NCBI RefSeq assembly: GCF_001704635.1
Contig: NZ_MAXF01000118.1
Span: 23,081 to 87,080 of the forward strand
Direction of reading: 5' to 3'
DNA length: 64,000 bases
From: Streptomyces sparsogenes
Lineage (GTDB): Bacteria; Actinomycetota; Actinomycetes; Streptomycetales; Streptomycetaceae
Under the pieces are notes generated by a model that worked only from the letters and a program-made list of their open reading frames with translations, had not been told where the DNA came from and did no database searches. This document shows positions 25,188 through 34,364 of the stretch, in pieces. Position 1 is the stretch's first letter. Each line of letters starts with the position of its first letter. Position numbers and translations under genes: made by a program.

Positions 25188-25390
25188 CGGAAACCTCCGT
25201 GGAGTGAAGGGAGATGACGGGACGCTCGGGACTCTAAGCCGCGAAAGGCGCCGGAAACGGCCGTGGCGGGCATGTGACGGCAGCTGCAGAGAAACGGTCA
25301 TCGTCCGGTCACATTGGCCGCGCGGCGCGGTCATTGGCGGCTGTGAACCTTCCTCGCGTTCCCATCGAAAACGGCACCCGAGGAGGTGCA

Positions 25391-26578
25391 GTGTCAGCGC
25401 TGCTCGTGACGGCCGGCTGCCGTCGGCAGGACGTCCGGCTGGGCCCCATCGACCCCGAGGCGTACCGCGCCTTTCTGGCTTCCCGCACCGGCTCCGCCCT
25501 GGGCCCCGGCTTTCTGCAGTGCCCGTCCTGGGCCGAGGTGAAGCAGGGCTGGCAGGCCCGGCTGCTCGGCTGGGGCCCGGAGAGCGGCCCCGGCGCGGGG
25601 GAGCTCAGCGGGGTGGCGCTGGTGCTGCTGCGCCAGTTCCCTGGCACCCGGAAGTACTTCGCCTATCTGCCCGAGGGGCCCGTCGCCGACTGGACCGACC
25701 CGGACATCGACGGCTGGCTCGCCCCGCTGCTGCGCCATCTGCGCTCCTGCGGCGCGTTCGCCGTGCGCATCGGGCCCACGCCCGCCTACCGCAGCTGGAA
25801 CGCCGCCGCGCTCAAGGCGCACACCGGCCCCGGCCGCCGCCTGTCCGACGTGCTCGCCTGCGAGGTCGATCCGCTGGGCACCGCGGTGGCCGAGCGGCTG
25901 CGGGCCCGCGGCTGGCGGCGCTGCGGCGACGAGGGGGAGGCGGCCGGGGACGCGCAGCCCCGCTATGTCTTCCGGGTGCCGCTGGCCGGGCGCGGCCCCG
26001 AGGACCTGTGGAGCGGGCTGAACCAGGAGTGGCGGCGCAACATCCGCCGGGCCCACAAGTCGGGCGTGCGGGTGGAGCTGGGCGGGCCCGCCGAACTCCC
26101 GGAGTTCTACCGGCTGCTGCGGATCACCGAGGAGCGCGACGGCTTCCGCCTCGGCCGCTCCCTGGCGTACTACGAGCGCCAGTACGCGGCCCTCAACGCC
26201 GAGCAGCCGGGCCGGATGAGGCTCTACCTCGCCCGGCACCGGGGCGAGATCCTCGCCGCCCACACCATGATCACGGTGGGCCGGCGGGTCTGGTACCAGA
26301 CCGGCGCCTCGGCCGACCACCGCCGCGAGGTCCGCCCCTCCAACGCCCTGCAGTGGCAGATGATGCTGGACGCCCACGCCCAGGGCGCGGAGGTGTACGA
26401 CATGCGCGGGGTACCCTCCACACTCGACCCCGACGACCGCCCGTTCGGGCTGCTGCGCTGGAAGCTCGGCACCGGAGGGCAGGCCGTCGAGACGCTGGGG
26501 GAGTGGGAGACACCATTGAGCGGCACCGCCAACCACGCGCTCCACCGCGCCTTCCAGCTGTACCTGGCCCGCCGATGA
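25391..26578 (+). CDS. FemX-like peptidoglycan bridge aminoacyltransferase
   Basis: A 395-residue FemABX-family protein with two GNAT-like domains. The family uses aminoacyl-tRNA to add the interpeptide bridge residue (glycine in Streptomyces) to lipid II. Recognisable features are QEWRRNIRRAHKSGV, the VWYQTGASADHR segment and the end YDMRGVPSTLDPDDRPFGLL. GTG 25391 follows AGGAGG (25381-25386). The frame upstream to 25274 runs into the promoter and was rejected. The stop overlaps the MurJ-like start (ATGA), so lipid II modification and flipping proteins are translationally coupled. Confidence 0.88.
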   Translation: MSALLVTAGCRRQDVRLGPIDPEAYRAFLASRTGSALGPGFLQCPSWAEVKQGWQARLLGWGPESGPGAGELSGVALVLLRQFPGTRKYFAYLPEGPVADWTDPDIDGWLAPLLRHLRSCGAFAVRIGPTPAYRSWNAAALKAHTGPGRRLSDVLACEVDPLGTAVAERLRARGWRRCGDEGEAAGDAQPRYVFRVPLAGRGPEDLWSGLNQEWRRNIRRAHKSGVRVELGGPAELPEFYRLLRITEERDGFRLGRSLAYYERQYAALNAEQPGRMRLYLARHRGEILAAHTMITVGRRVWYQTGASADHRREVRPSNALQWQMMLDAHAQGAEVYDMRGVPSTLDPDDRPFGLLRWKLGTGGQAVETLGEWETPLSGTANHALHRAFQLYLARR

Positions 26579-28401
26579 GCGCCCCCACGAGCCCCGCGAG
26601 CCCGGCCGGTCCCGCGAGCCCGCCGCCCCCGCCGGCCGACGCGGCGGACGTGACCCAGGCGGGCGGCGCGGCGGAGGTGACCCAGGCGGGTGAGGCGGCC
26701 CAGGCGGGCGGCGCGGCCGAGGGGGCCGGGCGGTCCGCGTCCGTGCTGCGCAGCGGGGCCCTCATGGCCGCCGGGTCCCTGGTCTCCCGCGCCACCGGAT
26801 TCGTACGCTCCGCCGTCGTCGCCGCGGCCCTGGGCGTGGGTCTTGCCGCCGACGGCTACGCGGTCGGCAACTCGGTGCCCAACATCCTCTACACCCTGCT
26901 CCTGGGCGGCGCGCTCAACGCCGTCTTCGTGCCCGAGCTGGTCAAGGCCGCCAAGGAGCACGCCGACGGCGGGGCCGCGTACACCGACCGGCTGCTCACC
27001 GTCTGCACGGCGGCCCTGCTGCTGATCACGGCGGGGGCCGTGATCGCCGCGCCCGCCATCGTCGCGGCGTACACCGACTACACGGGCGCGCAGGCCACCA
27101 TGACGGTCGCCTTCGCCCGCTACTGCCTGCCGCAGATCTTCTTCCTCGGTTTGTTCACCCTGCTCGGGCAAGTGCTGAACGCCCGGGGCCGGTTCGGCGC
27201 GATGATGTGGACCCCGGTCCTCAACAACGTCGTCGTCATCGCCGTCTTCGCCCTGTACCTGGCGACCGCCGCCACCGGCGGCACGCTCACCCCCGGCGAG
27301 ACCGCGCTGCTCGGCTGGGGCACCACCGCGGGCATCGCCGCCCAGGCGCTGGCGCTGCTGCCGTCCCTGCGCGCGGCACGCTTCCGCTGGCGGCCGCGGT
27401 TCGACTGGCGGGGCAGCGGACTGTCCCGGCCGCTGCGCTCGGCCGGCTGGCTGGTGCTGCTGGTGTTCACCAACCAGCTCGCGTACTGGGCGGTGACCTG
27501 GCTGGCCACCATGGCCGGGGAGCGCGCCGCGGCCGCGGGGACCGACGGCGCCGGGTTCAGCGCCTACAACAACGCGTATCTGCTGTGGGCCGTGCCGCAC
27601 GGGATCGTGACCGTGTCGCTGGTCACCGCGCTGATGCCGCGGATGAGCGGGGCGGCGGCCGACGGCGACCTGGCCGCCGTGCGGCGGGACGTGTCGTACG
27701 CCCTGCGCGGCAGCGCCGCCGCCGTCGTCCCCGCCGCCTGCGCGCTCTACGCGCTCGCCGGGCCGGTGATGGCGGCGGTCTTCCAGTACGGCAGGACCGA
27801 CGCCGACGACATCGCGGCCATGGCGGGGACGCTGATGGCGTTCGCCCCCGGCCTCGTGGCCTTCTCCGGGCAGTACGTCCTCTCCCGCGCCTTCTACGCG
27901 CTCTCCGACACCCGCACGCCCTTCCTGCTCAACCTGGTGATCTCCGGGCTCAACGCCGGGCTGTCCGTGGCCGCTTATCTGCTGCTGCCCGCGCGGTGGG
28001 CGGTCACCGGGATGGCCGGGGCCTACTCGGTGGCGCTGTACGCGGGCTGGGCGGCCACCGCGTGCGTGCTGAACCGCAGGCTCCCGCCGACGGCCGCCCC
28101 ACCGGGCAGGCGACGCAAGGCGAGGGCGAGGGCGAGGGCGAGGGCCCGGGCACGGCGCGCCGGGCTGTGGCGCTCGCCGTCCGTGGCCGCGCTGGCCAGG
28201 CTGCTGCTGGCGGCCCTGCCGGCCGCCGCCCTCGGCGAGTTCGTGGCCACCCGCGCCACGCCCCTGGGGCCGTTCGCCGCCGCGGCGGTGGGCGCGGTGG
28301 CCATCCTGCTGGTCTTCGCGATCCTGGCCGGTCCGATGCGGCTGACCGAACTGGACGCCGCCCGGCGGTCCCTGGCCCGCCGGCTCGGCCGCCGCGCCTG
28401 A
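26575..28401 (+). CDS. MurJ/MviN-family lipid II flippase
   Basis: A 608-residue polytopic membrane protein of the MurJ (MviN) family, with about 14 helices, which moves lipid II across the membrane. The region from SGALMAAGSLVSRATGF and the LNARGRFGAMMWTPVLNN stretch are typical. The first ~50 residues are Ala/Pro-rich with a repeated VTQAG peptide and are probably disordered. A basic loop of alternating Arg-Ala (about residues 513-524), encoded by GGCGAG repeats at 28119-28144, precedes the last two helices. ATG 26575 overlaps the FemX-like stop. The upstream frame is a shadow. Confidence 0.9.
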   Translation: MSAPTSPASPAGPASPPPPPADAADVTQAGGAAEVTQAGEAAQAGGAAEGAGRSASVLRSGALMAAGSLVSRATGFVRSAVVAAALGVGLAADGYAVGNSVPNILYTLLLGGALNAVFVPELVKAAKEHADGGAAYTDRLLTVCTAALLLITAGAVIAAPAIVAAYTDYTGAQATMTVAFARYCLPQIFFLGLFTLLGQVLNARGRFGAMMWTPVLNNVVVIAVFALYLATAATGGTLTPGETALLGWGTTAGIAAQALALLPSLRAARFRWRPRFDWRGSGLSRPLRSAGWLVLLVFTNQLAYWAVTWLATMAGERAAAAGTDGAGFSAYNNAYLLWAVPHGIVTVSLVTALMPRMSGAAADGDLAAVRRDVSYALRGSAAAVVPAACALYALAGPVMAAVFQYGRTDADDIAAMAGTLMAFAPGLVAFSGQYVLSRAFYALSDTRTPFLLNLVISGLNAGLSVAAYLLLPARWAVTGMAGAYSVALYAGWAATACVLNRRLPPTAAPPGRRRKARARARARARARRAGLWRSPSVAALARLLLAALPAAALGEFVATRATPLGPFAAAAVGAVAILLVFAILAGPMRLTELDAARRSLARRLGRRA

Positions 28402-28445
28402 CCCCACGTACCGCCCCCCACCTGCTGGAATGGAATACTCCGCAC

Positions 28446-29126
28446 ATGCCACGCGTCCTTCTCATAGAAGACGACCCCTCCGTCCGCGAAGGGATCGAAC
28501 TCGGCCTGCGCCGCCGCGGACACGAGGTGCGCACCGCCGCCACCGGCGAGGCCGGACTCACCGCCATCCAGGAGTTCCGGCCCGATCTGCTGCTCCTGGA
28601 CCTCATGCTGCCCGGTGTCAACGGGGTCCAGGTGTGCCGCCGGGTCCGCGAGGGCAGCCAGCTCCCGATCATCATGCTCACCGCGCGCGGCGACGACTTC
28701 GACGTGGTCGTCGGGCTGGAGGCCGGGGCCGACGACTACATCGTCAAACCCGCCCGGACCGAGGTCATCGAGGCCCGCATCCGGGCCGTGCTGCGCCGCA
28801 TCGAGGAGCCCGGCGGCCGCCCCGCCGTCGAGCTCCACGGCGACCTCGCCATCGACCGCGCCGGGCTGACCGTGGCCAAGGCCGGCGAACGCCTCGCGCT
28901 CGCCCCCTCCGAGCTGAAGCTGCTGCTCTACCTGACCGCCGCGCCCGAACAGGTCTTCAGCCGCCAGCAGTTGCTCGAACAGGTCTGGGAGCACAGCTAC
29001 CACGGCGACGCCCGCCTGGTCGACGCCTGCGTACGGCGGCTGCGCCACAAGATCGAGGACGTGCCCGGCAGCCCGCGCTACATACAGACCCTGCGGGGCT
29101 TCGGCTACCGCTTCGGACCCCTGTGA
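28446..29126 (+). CDS. OmpR-family response regulator
   Basis: A 226-residue two-component response regulator. The receiver domain has the acidic pair LLIEDD, the phospho-accepting D52 in LLLDLMLPG, the switch Thr in MLTARGDD and the conserved Lys in YIVKP. A winged-helix domain of OmpR/PhoB type follows from about residue 130 and ends RYIQTLRGFGYRFG. ATG 28446 lacks a clear Shine-Dalgarno. The stop overlaps the kinase start. It resembles AfsQ1/CseB-type actinobacterial regulators, but I cannot assign an orthologue. Its proximity to MurJ and the L,D-transpeptidase hints at an envelope signal. Confidence 0.9.
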   Translation: MPRVLLIEDDPSVREGIELGLRRRGHEVRTAATGEAGLTAIQEFRPDLLLLDLMLPGVNGVQVCRRVREGSQLPIIMLTARGDDFDVVVGLEAGADDYIVKPARTEVIEARIRAVLRRIEEPGGRPAVELHGDLAIDRAGLTVAKAGERLALAPSELKLLLYLTAAPEQVFSRQQLLEQVWEHSYHGDARLVDACVRRLRHKIEDVPGSPRYIQTLRGFGYRFGPL

Positions 29127-30610
29127 GACCGCGGGGGGCCCGCTGGAGGGCCCGCGCCGGGCTGCGCACCCGGCTCTTGCTCGCCTTCCTGCTGGTCGCC
29201 GCGGTCAGCGCCGGGACCACCGCGACCCTCACCTACCGCAAGGCCCGCACCGCCATCCTCGAACAGGCCCAGGACACGGCCGTCTCCTCCTTCCGGGAGC
29301 GGGTCAGCGACATGGCCACCCCGCTGCCCATCGAGCCCCAGTCCCTCCAGGAACAGCTGCGCGCGCTCGCCCGGCAGGGCAAGCCCCACCCCTGGGTGGT
29401 CTTCGCCGAATACGGATCCATCCGGGTCTCCTCCGGCACCAGCCCGGTGTCCACCGTCATCACCCCGCAGCTGCGCCGCGCCGCGCTCGCCAACCCTCAC
29501 GGCGGCTTCCAGCGGGTCGAGAAGCACGGCGAACCCTGGCTGACCGTGGCCGTCCCGACCGTCTTCCGCGCCGGGAAGACCGTACGCCCCACCGGCCTGG
29601 TGCTGTACGCCGTGATGCCGCTGAGCGACGAGGAGGCCAACGTCCGGTCCATGGTCACCGCCGCCCGCGACGGGGCCCTGCCCGGGCTCGCGGTGGCGAT
29701 CATCCCCGCGCTGCTGGCCGCGCGCAGCGTGCTGCGCCCGGTCCGCGACCTGCGGAAGGCCTCGCAGAGCATGGGCCGGGGCCGCCTCGACACCCGGATC
29801 CAGGTCAAGGGCGGCGACGAACTCGCCGACCTCGCCCGCACCTTCAACGAGTCCGCGATCGCGCTGGAGCGCTCCGTCGGCGAGCTGCGGGACGCCGAGG
29901 CGCGCGCCCGCCGCTTCGCCTCCGACGTCTCCCACGAGCTGCGCACCCCGCTGGCCGGCATGCTCGCGGTCACCGAGGTGCTGGACGAGGACGCGGCCCG
30001 GCTGGCCCCCGACACGGCGGCCGCCGTCCGGCTGATCAGCGCGGAGACCGGCAAGCTCGCGGTCCTCGTCGAGGACCTGATGGAGATCTCCCGCTTCGAC
30101 GCCCGGGCCGCCGAGCTGAACACCGACGAGGTCGACGTCGCCCAGACCATCCGCAAGACCCTGACGATCCGCCGCTGGACCGACCCGGACCGGATCGTCA
30201 CCGAGCTGCCCGACGGCATCCGGGCCCGGCTCGACCCGCGGCGCTTCGACATCGTCGTCGCCAACCTCGTCGGCAACGCGCTGCGACACGGCGGCGCGCC
30301 GGTGACCGTACGGCTGCGGAAGGCGCCGGAGGCGCACGGCGAGGGGACGCGACTCGTCACCGAGGTCGCCGACAGCGGCCCCGGCATCCGCCCGGAGGTG
30401 CTGCCGCATATCTTCGACCGCTTCTACAAGGCGGACTCCGCCCGCACCCGCTCGGAGGGCAGCGGCCTCGGCCTCGCCATCACCCTGGAGAACGTGCGGC
30501 TGCACGGGGGTACGATCCGGGCGGCGAACGGCCCGCAGGGGGGCGCCGTCTTCACCGTGGAGATCCCCCTGACCGGCGGAGAGGCGACCGGCGGAGAGGT
30601 GAGGAAGTGA
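29123..30610 (+). CDS. HAMP sensor histidine kinase
   Basis: A 495-residue membrane kinase. It has an N-terminal transmembrane helix (LLLAFLLVAAVSAGTTATL), an extracytoplasmic domain of ~140 residues and a second helix near AVAIIPALLAA. A HAMP segment, the dimerisation box SDVSHELRTPLAG with the phosphorylated His, and an ATPase domain with NLVGNALRHGG, DSGPGI and GSGLGLAI follow. GTG 29123 overlaps the regulator stop (GTGA), and its own stop overlaps the lipoprotein start. The three genes therefore form a tightly coupled operon. The sensed signal is unknown. Confidence 0.92.
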   Translation: MRPRGARWRARAGLRTRLLLAFLLVAAVSAGTTATLTYRKARTAILEQAQDTAVSSFRERVSDMATPLPIEPQSLQEQLRALARQGKPHPWVVFAEYGSIRVSSGTSPVSTVITPQLRRAALANPHGGFQRVEKHGEPWLTVAVPTVFRAGKTVRPTGLVLYAVMPLSDEEANVRSMVTAARDGALPGLAVAIIPALLAARSVLRPVRDLRKASQSMGRGRLDTRIQVKGGDELADLARTFNESAIALERSVGELRDAEARARRFASDVSHELRTPLAGMLAVTEVLDEDAARLAPDTAAAVRLISAETGKLAVLVEDLMEISRFDARAAELNTDEVDVAQTIRKTLTIRRWTDPDRIVTELPDGIRARLDPRRFDIVVANLVGNALRHGGAPVTVRLRKAPEAHGEGTRLVTEVADSGPGIRPEVLPHIFDRFYKADSARTRSEGSGLGLAITLENVRLHGGTIRAANGPQGGAVFTVEIPLTGGEATGGEVRK

Positions 30611-31149
30611 AGCGCCGCGGTGCCGCCGCGGCCCGCGCGGCCGCGGCCTGCGTCATGGCGGTCGCGCCGCTGACCGGCTGCGGGGTGCGGGGGAGCGATG
30701 TCATCGAGGCCGGCGGCCCCGCCACCGTCACCGTCTTCCCCGCCGACGAGCAGCGGCTGCTCCTGTTCTTCGTCTCCCCCGAAGGCCGTCTGACGCCGGT
30801 GGCGAGGCGGGTCGGGGGCGACGGAAGCGGCCAGGCCGTCCGGAGTGGCCAGGCCGTCGGGCCGCCGCTCGGTGACAAGGTCCTCGCCGCGCTGTTCGCC
30901 GGCCCGTCGGACGGGGAGCGCGCGGCGGGGCTCCGCACCCGGCTGCCCCGGCCGGAGGGGAGGCCGGCGATGAAGTGGTCCCCCCGCGACGTGCTGGTCC
31001 ACCTCCCGCTCGCGGTGCGGGACCTCAGCGAGACGGCCCGGCGCCAGGTGGTCTGCACGGTCGCGTACGCCGAGGGCGGCGACGGCGACGCGGAGGTGAC
31101 CCTAGCGGGCCAGGACGGCGCCCTCCCGCCCACCCACTGCGACGCCTGA
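30607..31149 (+). CDS. GerMN-like lipoprotein of the two-component operon
   Basis: A 180-residue lipoprotein. The signal is basic then hydrophobic, ending at the lipobox LTGC. The mature part resembles a GerMN domain: a LLFFVSPEGRLTPVARRV strand pair, then a helix KVLAALFAGPSDGE and GLRTRLP. This is the fold in LpqB, which works with the MtrAB two-component system. GTG 30607 overlaps the kinase stop. By analogy it may modulate the kinase from outside the membrane. That role is inference. A Ser/Gly/Gln repeat (GSGQAVRSGQAVG) sits mid-protein. Confidence 0.75.
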   Translation: MKRRGAAAARAAAACVMAVAPLTGCGVRGSDVIEAGGPATVTVFPADEQRLLLFFVSPEGRLTPVARRVGGDGSGQAVRSGQAVGPPLGDKVLAALFAGPSDGERAAGLRTRLPRPEGRPAMKWSPRDVLVHLPLAVRDLSETARRQVVCTVAYAEGGDGDAEVTLAGQDGALPPTHCDA

Positions 31150-31225
31150 CCCGGCACCGGACCCGAGCCGCCCGGACCCGCGCCGCCGGGCACACGCCAG
31201 GGCCGCGCCGCCGGCCGGGCTTCGC

Positions 31226-32842
31226 TCAGCGCAGCAGCTCGTACGCCGGCAGCGTCAGGAACTCCGCGTAGTCCTCGTCCAGCGCGACCTTGAGCAGCAG
31301 GTCGTGGGCCTGTTCCCAGGTGCCCGCCGCGAACGCGTCCGCCCCGATCTCCTCGCGGATCGCGGCAAGTTCCTCCGCGGCGAGCGCGCGGACCAGGCCG
31401 GCCGTCGCCTTCTCGCCGTTCTCGAAGACGACCCCCGCGTTGATCCACTGCCAGATCTGGGAGCGGGAGATCTCGGCCGTGGCGGCGTCCTCCATCAGGT
31501 TGAAGATGGCGACCGCGCCCAGGCCGCGCAGCCACGCCTCGATGTAACGGATGCCGACCTGGACCGCGTTGCGCAGCCCCGCCGAGGTGGGCTTGGCCTC
31601 CAGGGAGGCGATGTCGATCAGTTCGGCCGCCGTGACGTGGACGTCCTCGCGCAGCCGGTCCTTCTGGTGGGGCTGGTCGCCGAGCACCGCGTCGAAGGAG
31701 GCGCGGGCGATCGGGACCAGGTCGGGGTGGGCGACCCAGGAGCCGTCGAAGCCGTCGTTCGCCTCGCGGTCCTTGTCGGCCCTGACCTTGTCGAAGGCGA
31801 CGGCGTTGACCTCGGGGTCGCGGCGGGAGGGGATGAAGGCCGCCATGCCGCCGATCGCATGGGCGCCGCGCTTGTGGCAGGTGCGGACCAGCAGCTCGGT
31901 GTAGGCGCGCATGAAGGGGGCGGTCATGGTGACGGCGTTGCGGTCGGGGAGGACGAAGCCGGGCCCGGCGTCGCGGAAGTTCTTGACGAGGGAGAAGAGG
32001 TAGTCCCAGCGCCCCGCGTTCAGCCCGGAGGCGTGGTCGCGCAGCTCGTAGAGGATCTCCTCCATCTCGTACGCGGCGGTGATCGTCTCGATGAGCACGG
32101 TGGCGCGGATCGTCCCCTGGGGAATGCCCAGGTGGTCCTGGGCGAAGACGAAGATGTCGTTCCAGAGGCGGGCCTCGAGGTGCGACTCGGTCTTGGGCAG
32201 GTAGAAGTACGGGCCCTTGCCCTGGTCGAGCAGGCGCCGGGCGTTGTGGAAGAAGTAGAGCCCGAAGTCGACGAGGGCCCCGGGCACCGCGCGGTCCCCG
32301 GCCCGCAGATGGCGCTCGTCCAGGTGCCAGCCGCGCGGCCGGGCGACGACGGTGGCCAGCTCCTCGGCGGGGCGCAGCGCGTACGCCTTGCCCTCGGGGG
32401 TGGTGAAGTCGATGCGGCGCTCATAGGCGTCGATGAGGTTGAGCTGGCCGAGGACCACGTTCTCCCAGGTCGGCGCGGAGGCGTCCTCGAAGTCGGCGAG
32501 CCAGACCCTGGCGCCCGAGTTGAGGGCGTTGATGGTCATCTTGCGGTCCGTGGGGCCGGTGATCTCCACCCGGCGGTCGTCGAGCGCGGCCGGGGCGGGG
32601 GCGACGCGCCAGTCGGGGTCCTCACGGATGTGCGCGGTCTCGGGGAGGAAGTCAAGAGTGCCGGTTCGGGCGATCTCGGCGCGGCGCTCGGCACGGCGCG
32701 CGAGGAGTTCGTCGCGGCGGGGGGTGAAGCGGTGGTGGAGCTCGGCCAGGAAGGCCAGGGCCGAGTCGGTCAGCACCTCGCCCTGCCGCTCGAGCGGCTC
32801 GGCGTCGACGATGGCCAGCGGGGACGGCGCTGGTGCGGACAT
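31226..32842 (-). CDS. aceB: Malate synthase A
   Basis: A 538-residue malate synthase of the A type, condensing glyoxylate with acetyl-CoA to malate. Family sequences include GPTDRKMTINALNSGA, WLADFEDASAPTW, RPRGWHLDE, ATVLIETITAAYEMEEILYE and the RSQIWQWI region near the C-terminal catalytic Asp. ATG 32842 has GAGGAG ten bases upstream. Glyoxylate is the end product of allantoin cleavage by the neighbouring genes, and in S. coelicolor the equivalent gene belongs to the AllR regulon. Its promoter here has a TTCC-N7-GGAA palindrome, consistent with that. The length is normal. Confidence 0.95.
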   Translation of the reverse strand: MSAPAPSPLAIVDAEPLERQGEVLTDSALAFLAELHHRFTPRRDELLARRAERRAEIARTGTLDFLPETAHIREDPDWRVAPAPAALDDRRVEITGPTDRKMTINALNSGARVWLADFEDASAPTWENVVLGQLNLIDAYERRIDFTTPEGKAYALRPAEELATVVARPRGWHLDERHLRAGDRAVPGALVDFGLYFFHNARRLLDQGKGPYFYLPKTESHLEARLWNDIFVFAQDHLGIPQGTIRATVLIETITAAYEMEEILYELRDHASGLNAGRWDYLFSLVKNFRDAGPGFVLPDRNAVTMTAPFMRAYTELLVRTCHKRGAHAIGGMAAFIPSRRDPEVNAVAFDKVRADKDREANDGFDGSWVAHPDLVPIARASFDAVLGDQPHQKDRLREDVHVTAAELIDIASLEAKPTSAGLRNAVQVGIRYIEAWLRGLGAVAIFNLMEDAATAEISRSQIWQWINAGVVFENGEKATAGLVRALAAEELAAIREEIGADAFAAGTWEQAHDLLLKVALDEDYAEFLTLPAYELLR

Positions 32843-32942
32843 GGGCGGTCACTCCTCGGGCGGCACCGGACGGGGCACGTGGACTTCGGGTACGGGGACT
32901 TCGGGCACGTGGATCTCGGGGTACTGGACTTCTAGTTAGTGG

Positions 32943-32971
32943 ATACTAATTTCCTCATGGTGGAAGTTCAA
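32943..32971 (-). promoter_or_regulatory. aceB promoter with AllR-like operator in the spacer
   Basis: On the minus strand TTGAAC (32971-32966) and TAGTAT (32948-32943) are 17 bases apart. The palindrome TTCCACCATGAGGAA fills the spacer at 32965-32951. The same TTCC-N7-GGAW pattern occurs at 35273-35287 and 35338-35352. A repressor bound here would exclude RNA polymerase. The ~100-base leader holds repeated GGACTTCGGG units (32881-32907) of no known role. Confidence 0.7.
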
Positions 32972-32993
32972 TGTTCTGTTGAGGTCTGTCGAC

Positions 32994-33668
32994 TCACTCC
33001 AGGCGCTTCAGATCCTCGGGGGTGTCGATGTCGTCCGCCCGGGCGACGTCGGAGCAGTCGACGAGCGCGATCGCCGACTGATGCGCCTTCAGATAGTCGC
33101 GTGCCCCGCGGTCGCCCACCGCACTCGCCGCGACCCCCGCCCACCGCTCGGCGCCGAACAGCACCGGATGGCCCCGCCGCCCGCCGTACACCGCCGCCGC
33201 CAGGGAGGACGGCGAGCGGTACGCCGCCGCCACGCGGGCCACCGCCGCGGCCCCGATCCCCGGCTGGTCCACCAGCATCACCAGGGCCGCCCGCGCCCCC
33301 GTACCGGCCAGGGAGGCGAGGCCCGCCCGCAGCGAGGAGCCCATGCCCGCCGCCCAGTCCGGATTGTCGACCAGCACGCACCCGGGCAGCTCGGCGTCCG
33401 CCCGTACGGCCTCGGCGCCCGCACCCAGCACGATGTGCACCGGCGCGCAGCCGCCCTCCCGCAGCGCCCGCGCCGCGTGCTCCACCAGCGGTCGGCCCCG
33501 GTGGACCAGCAGGGCCTTCGGCCGCCCGCCCAGCCGCCTGCCCCCGCCGGCCGCCAGCAGCAACCCGGCGACCTGCGGTGTGACGTGCGGTGAGCCGTGA
33601 GGTGTGTCCTGCGGTGTGACGTGCGGTGAGTCCTGTGGCGTGTCCTGCGATGTGTGATCCATGGGCAT
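32994..33668 (-). CDS. MobA-like nucleotidyltransferase (probable molybdopterin cytidylyltransferase type)
   Basis: A ~224-residue NTP transferase. The nucleotide loop LLLAAGGGRRLGGRPKALL, the DNPDWAAGMGSSLRAGL segment and the metal site VDQPG place it with MobA/MocA proteins, which attach a nucleotide to molybdopterin. MocA-type proteins supply xanthine dehydrogenases, which fits this purine-catabolic locus. The N-terminus before VAGLLLAAG is a repeat of SPHVTPQDTPHG type encoded by a 36-bp DNA repeat. ATG 33668 is a tentative start, with GTG 33728 and ATG 33662 as alternatives. It lies upstream of aceB on the same strand. Confidence 0.8.
   Translation of the reverse strand: MPMDHTSQDTPQDSPHVTPQDTPHGSPHVTPQVAGLLLAAGGGRRLGGRPKALLVHRGRPLVEHAARALREGGCAPVHIVLGAGAEAVRADAELPGCVLVDNPDWAAGMGSSLRAGLASLAGTGARAALVMLVDQPGIGAAAVARVAAAYRSPSSLAAAVYGGRRGHPVLFGAERWAGVAASAVGDRGARDYLKAHQSAIALVDCSDVARADDIDTPEDLKRLE
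33572..33630. repeat. 36-bp-period tandem repeat in the MobA-like gene
   Basis: A 23-base segment beginning CCTGCGGTGTGACG occurs at 33572-33594 and 33608-33630, with shorter related GTGTCCTGCG units on to 33648. The period is 36 bases, so each unit adds 12 residues to the N-terminal extension without a frame change. The region is prone to slippage and length variation. Confidence 0.7.
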
Positions 33669-33879
33669 GGTCTGCCGCTTGTCCCTTCGTGAGGCCCCCG
33701 TTGTCTCCTGTTGTCTCCCCCGTCGCACCCGGTCTGATTTTCGCTCTCCGTATGGCGTGTCGCGCGCAGAGTGGCGTTAACTGATCCGCAGCCTCTCGCG
33801 TCCGATCGGCGCGCTCAGGGGCCGTGGGGAGAAGGGGGCAGGCTTCGTGCAAAGGCGCGCGAGGGCGAGCAGGGCAGTG

Positions 33880-34272
33880 ATGTCCGACGATCAGATGGGG
33901 CTCCGGGTGGCACCCGGAGCCTGGTCAGTGGAGGGCGCCGCGGTCGTGGAAGACAGGCGAGTGGCCGGCACCGAGGAGAATTCCAGAGCGACGGAGCTGC
34001 GCCGGGCCGTCGCCCGGCTGCGGCGCGAACTGGCCGCCCACCCGGCCGACTTGCCGGACCGGGCCATAGCGGACGACGAACTCGCCGCGCTGGACGCCAT
34101 GACGCGGGAGGGAGCGCCCGAAGTGCCGCGCCTGCGCCGCTCGCTGCTGCTCATCGCGGGCGCGCTCGGCTCGGTGAGCGCGCTGGCGCCCGCGCTGAGG
34201 GGGGTCCGTACGGCGATCGACCTGTTCGGCGACGCGCCGCGGACCGGGGGAGGGGTCGAGGGAAGGGTCTGA
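33880..34272 (+). CDS. DUF5955-like Streptomyces protein
   Basis: A 130-residue protein that I match from memory to the DUF5955 family found beside the allantoin regulator in streptomycetes. The middle is a charged helical region (RATELRRAVARLRRELAAHP). It is followed by SLLLIAGALGSVSALAPAL, an Ala/Leu-rich helix that may touch the membrane. ATG 33880 is chosen over GTG 33847 because it starts the conserved-looking part. The function is unknown. It is convergent with allR and divergent from the MobA-like gene, and its control region has no TTCC-N7-GGAW site. Confidence 0.55.
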   Translation: MSDDQMGLRVAPGAWSVEGAAVVEDRRVAGTEENSRATELRRAVARLRRELAAHPADLPDRAIADDELAALDAMTREGAPEVPRLRRSLLLIAGALGSVSALAPALRGVRTAIDLFGDAPRTGGGVEGRV

Positions 34273-34364
34273 GGGGCCGGGGGGGAAGAGACGGCCCGGG
34301 GGGGGCGAGGCGGGCGGCCCGTGACGTCGCGCCATCGCGCCGTACGTACCCTCCGGCCGTGCCG

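Noticed and set aside
26500..28400. Fusion of an 1180-codon plus-strand frame starting at 24859 with the flippase
   Set aside because: The upstream part is antisense to the L,D-transpeptidase and out of frame over the FemX-like gene. ATG 26575 overlapping the FemX-like stop is the real start.
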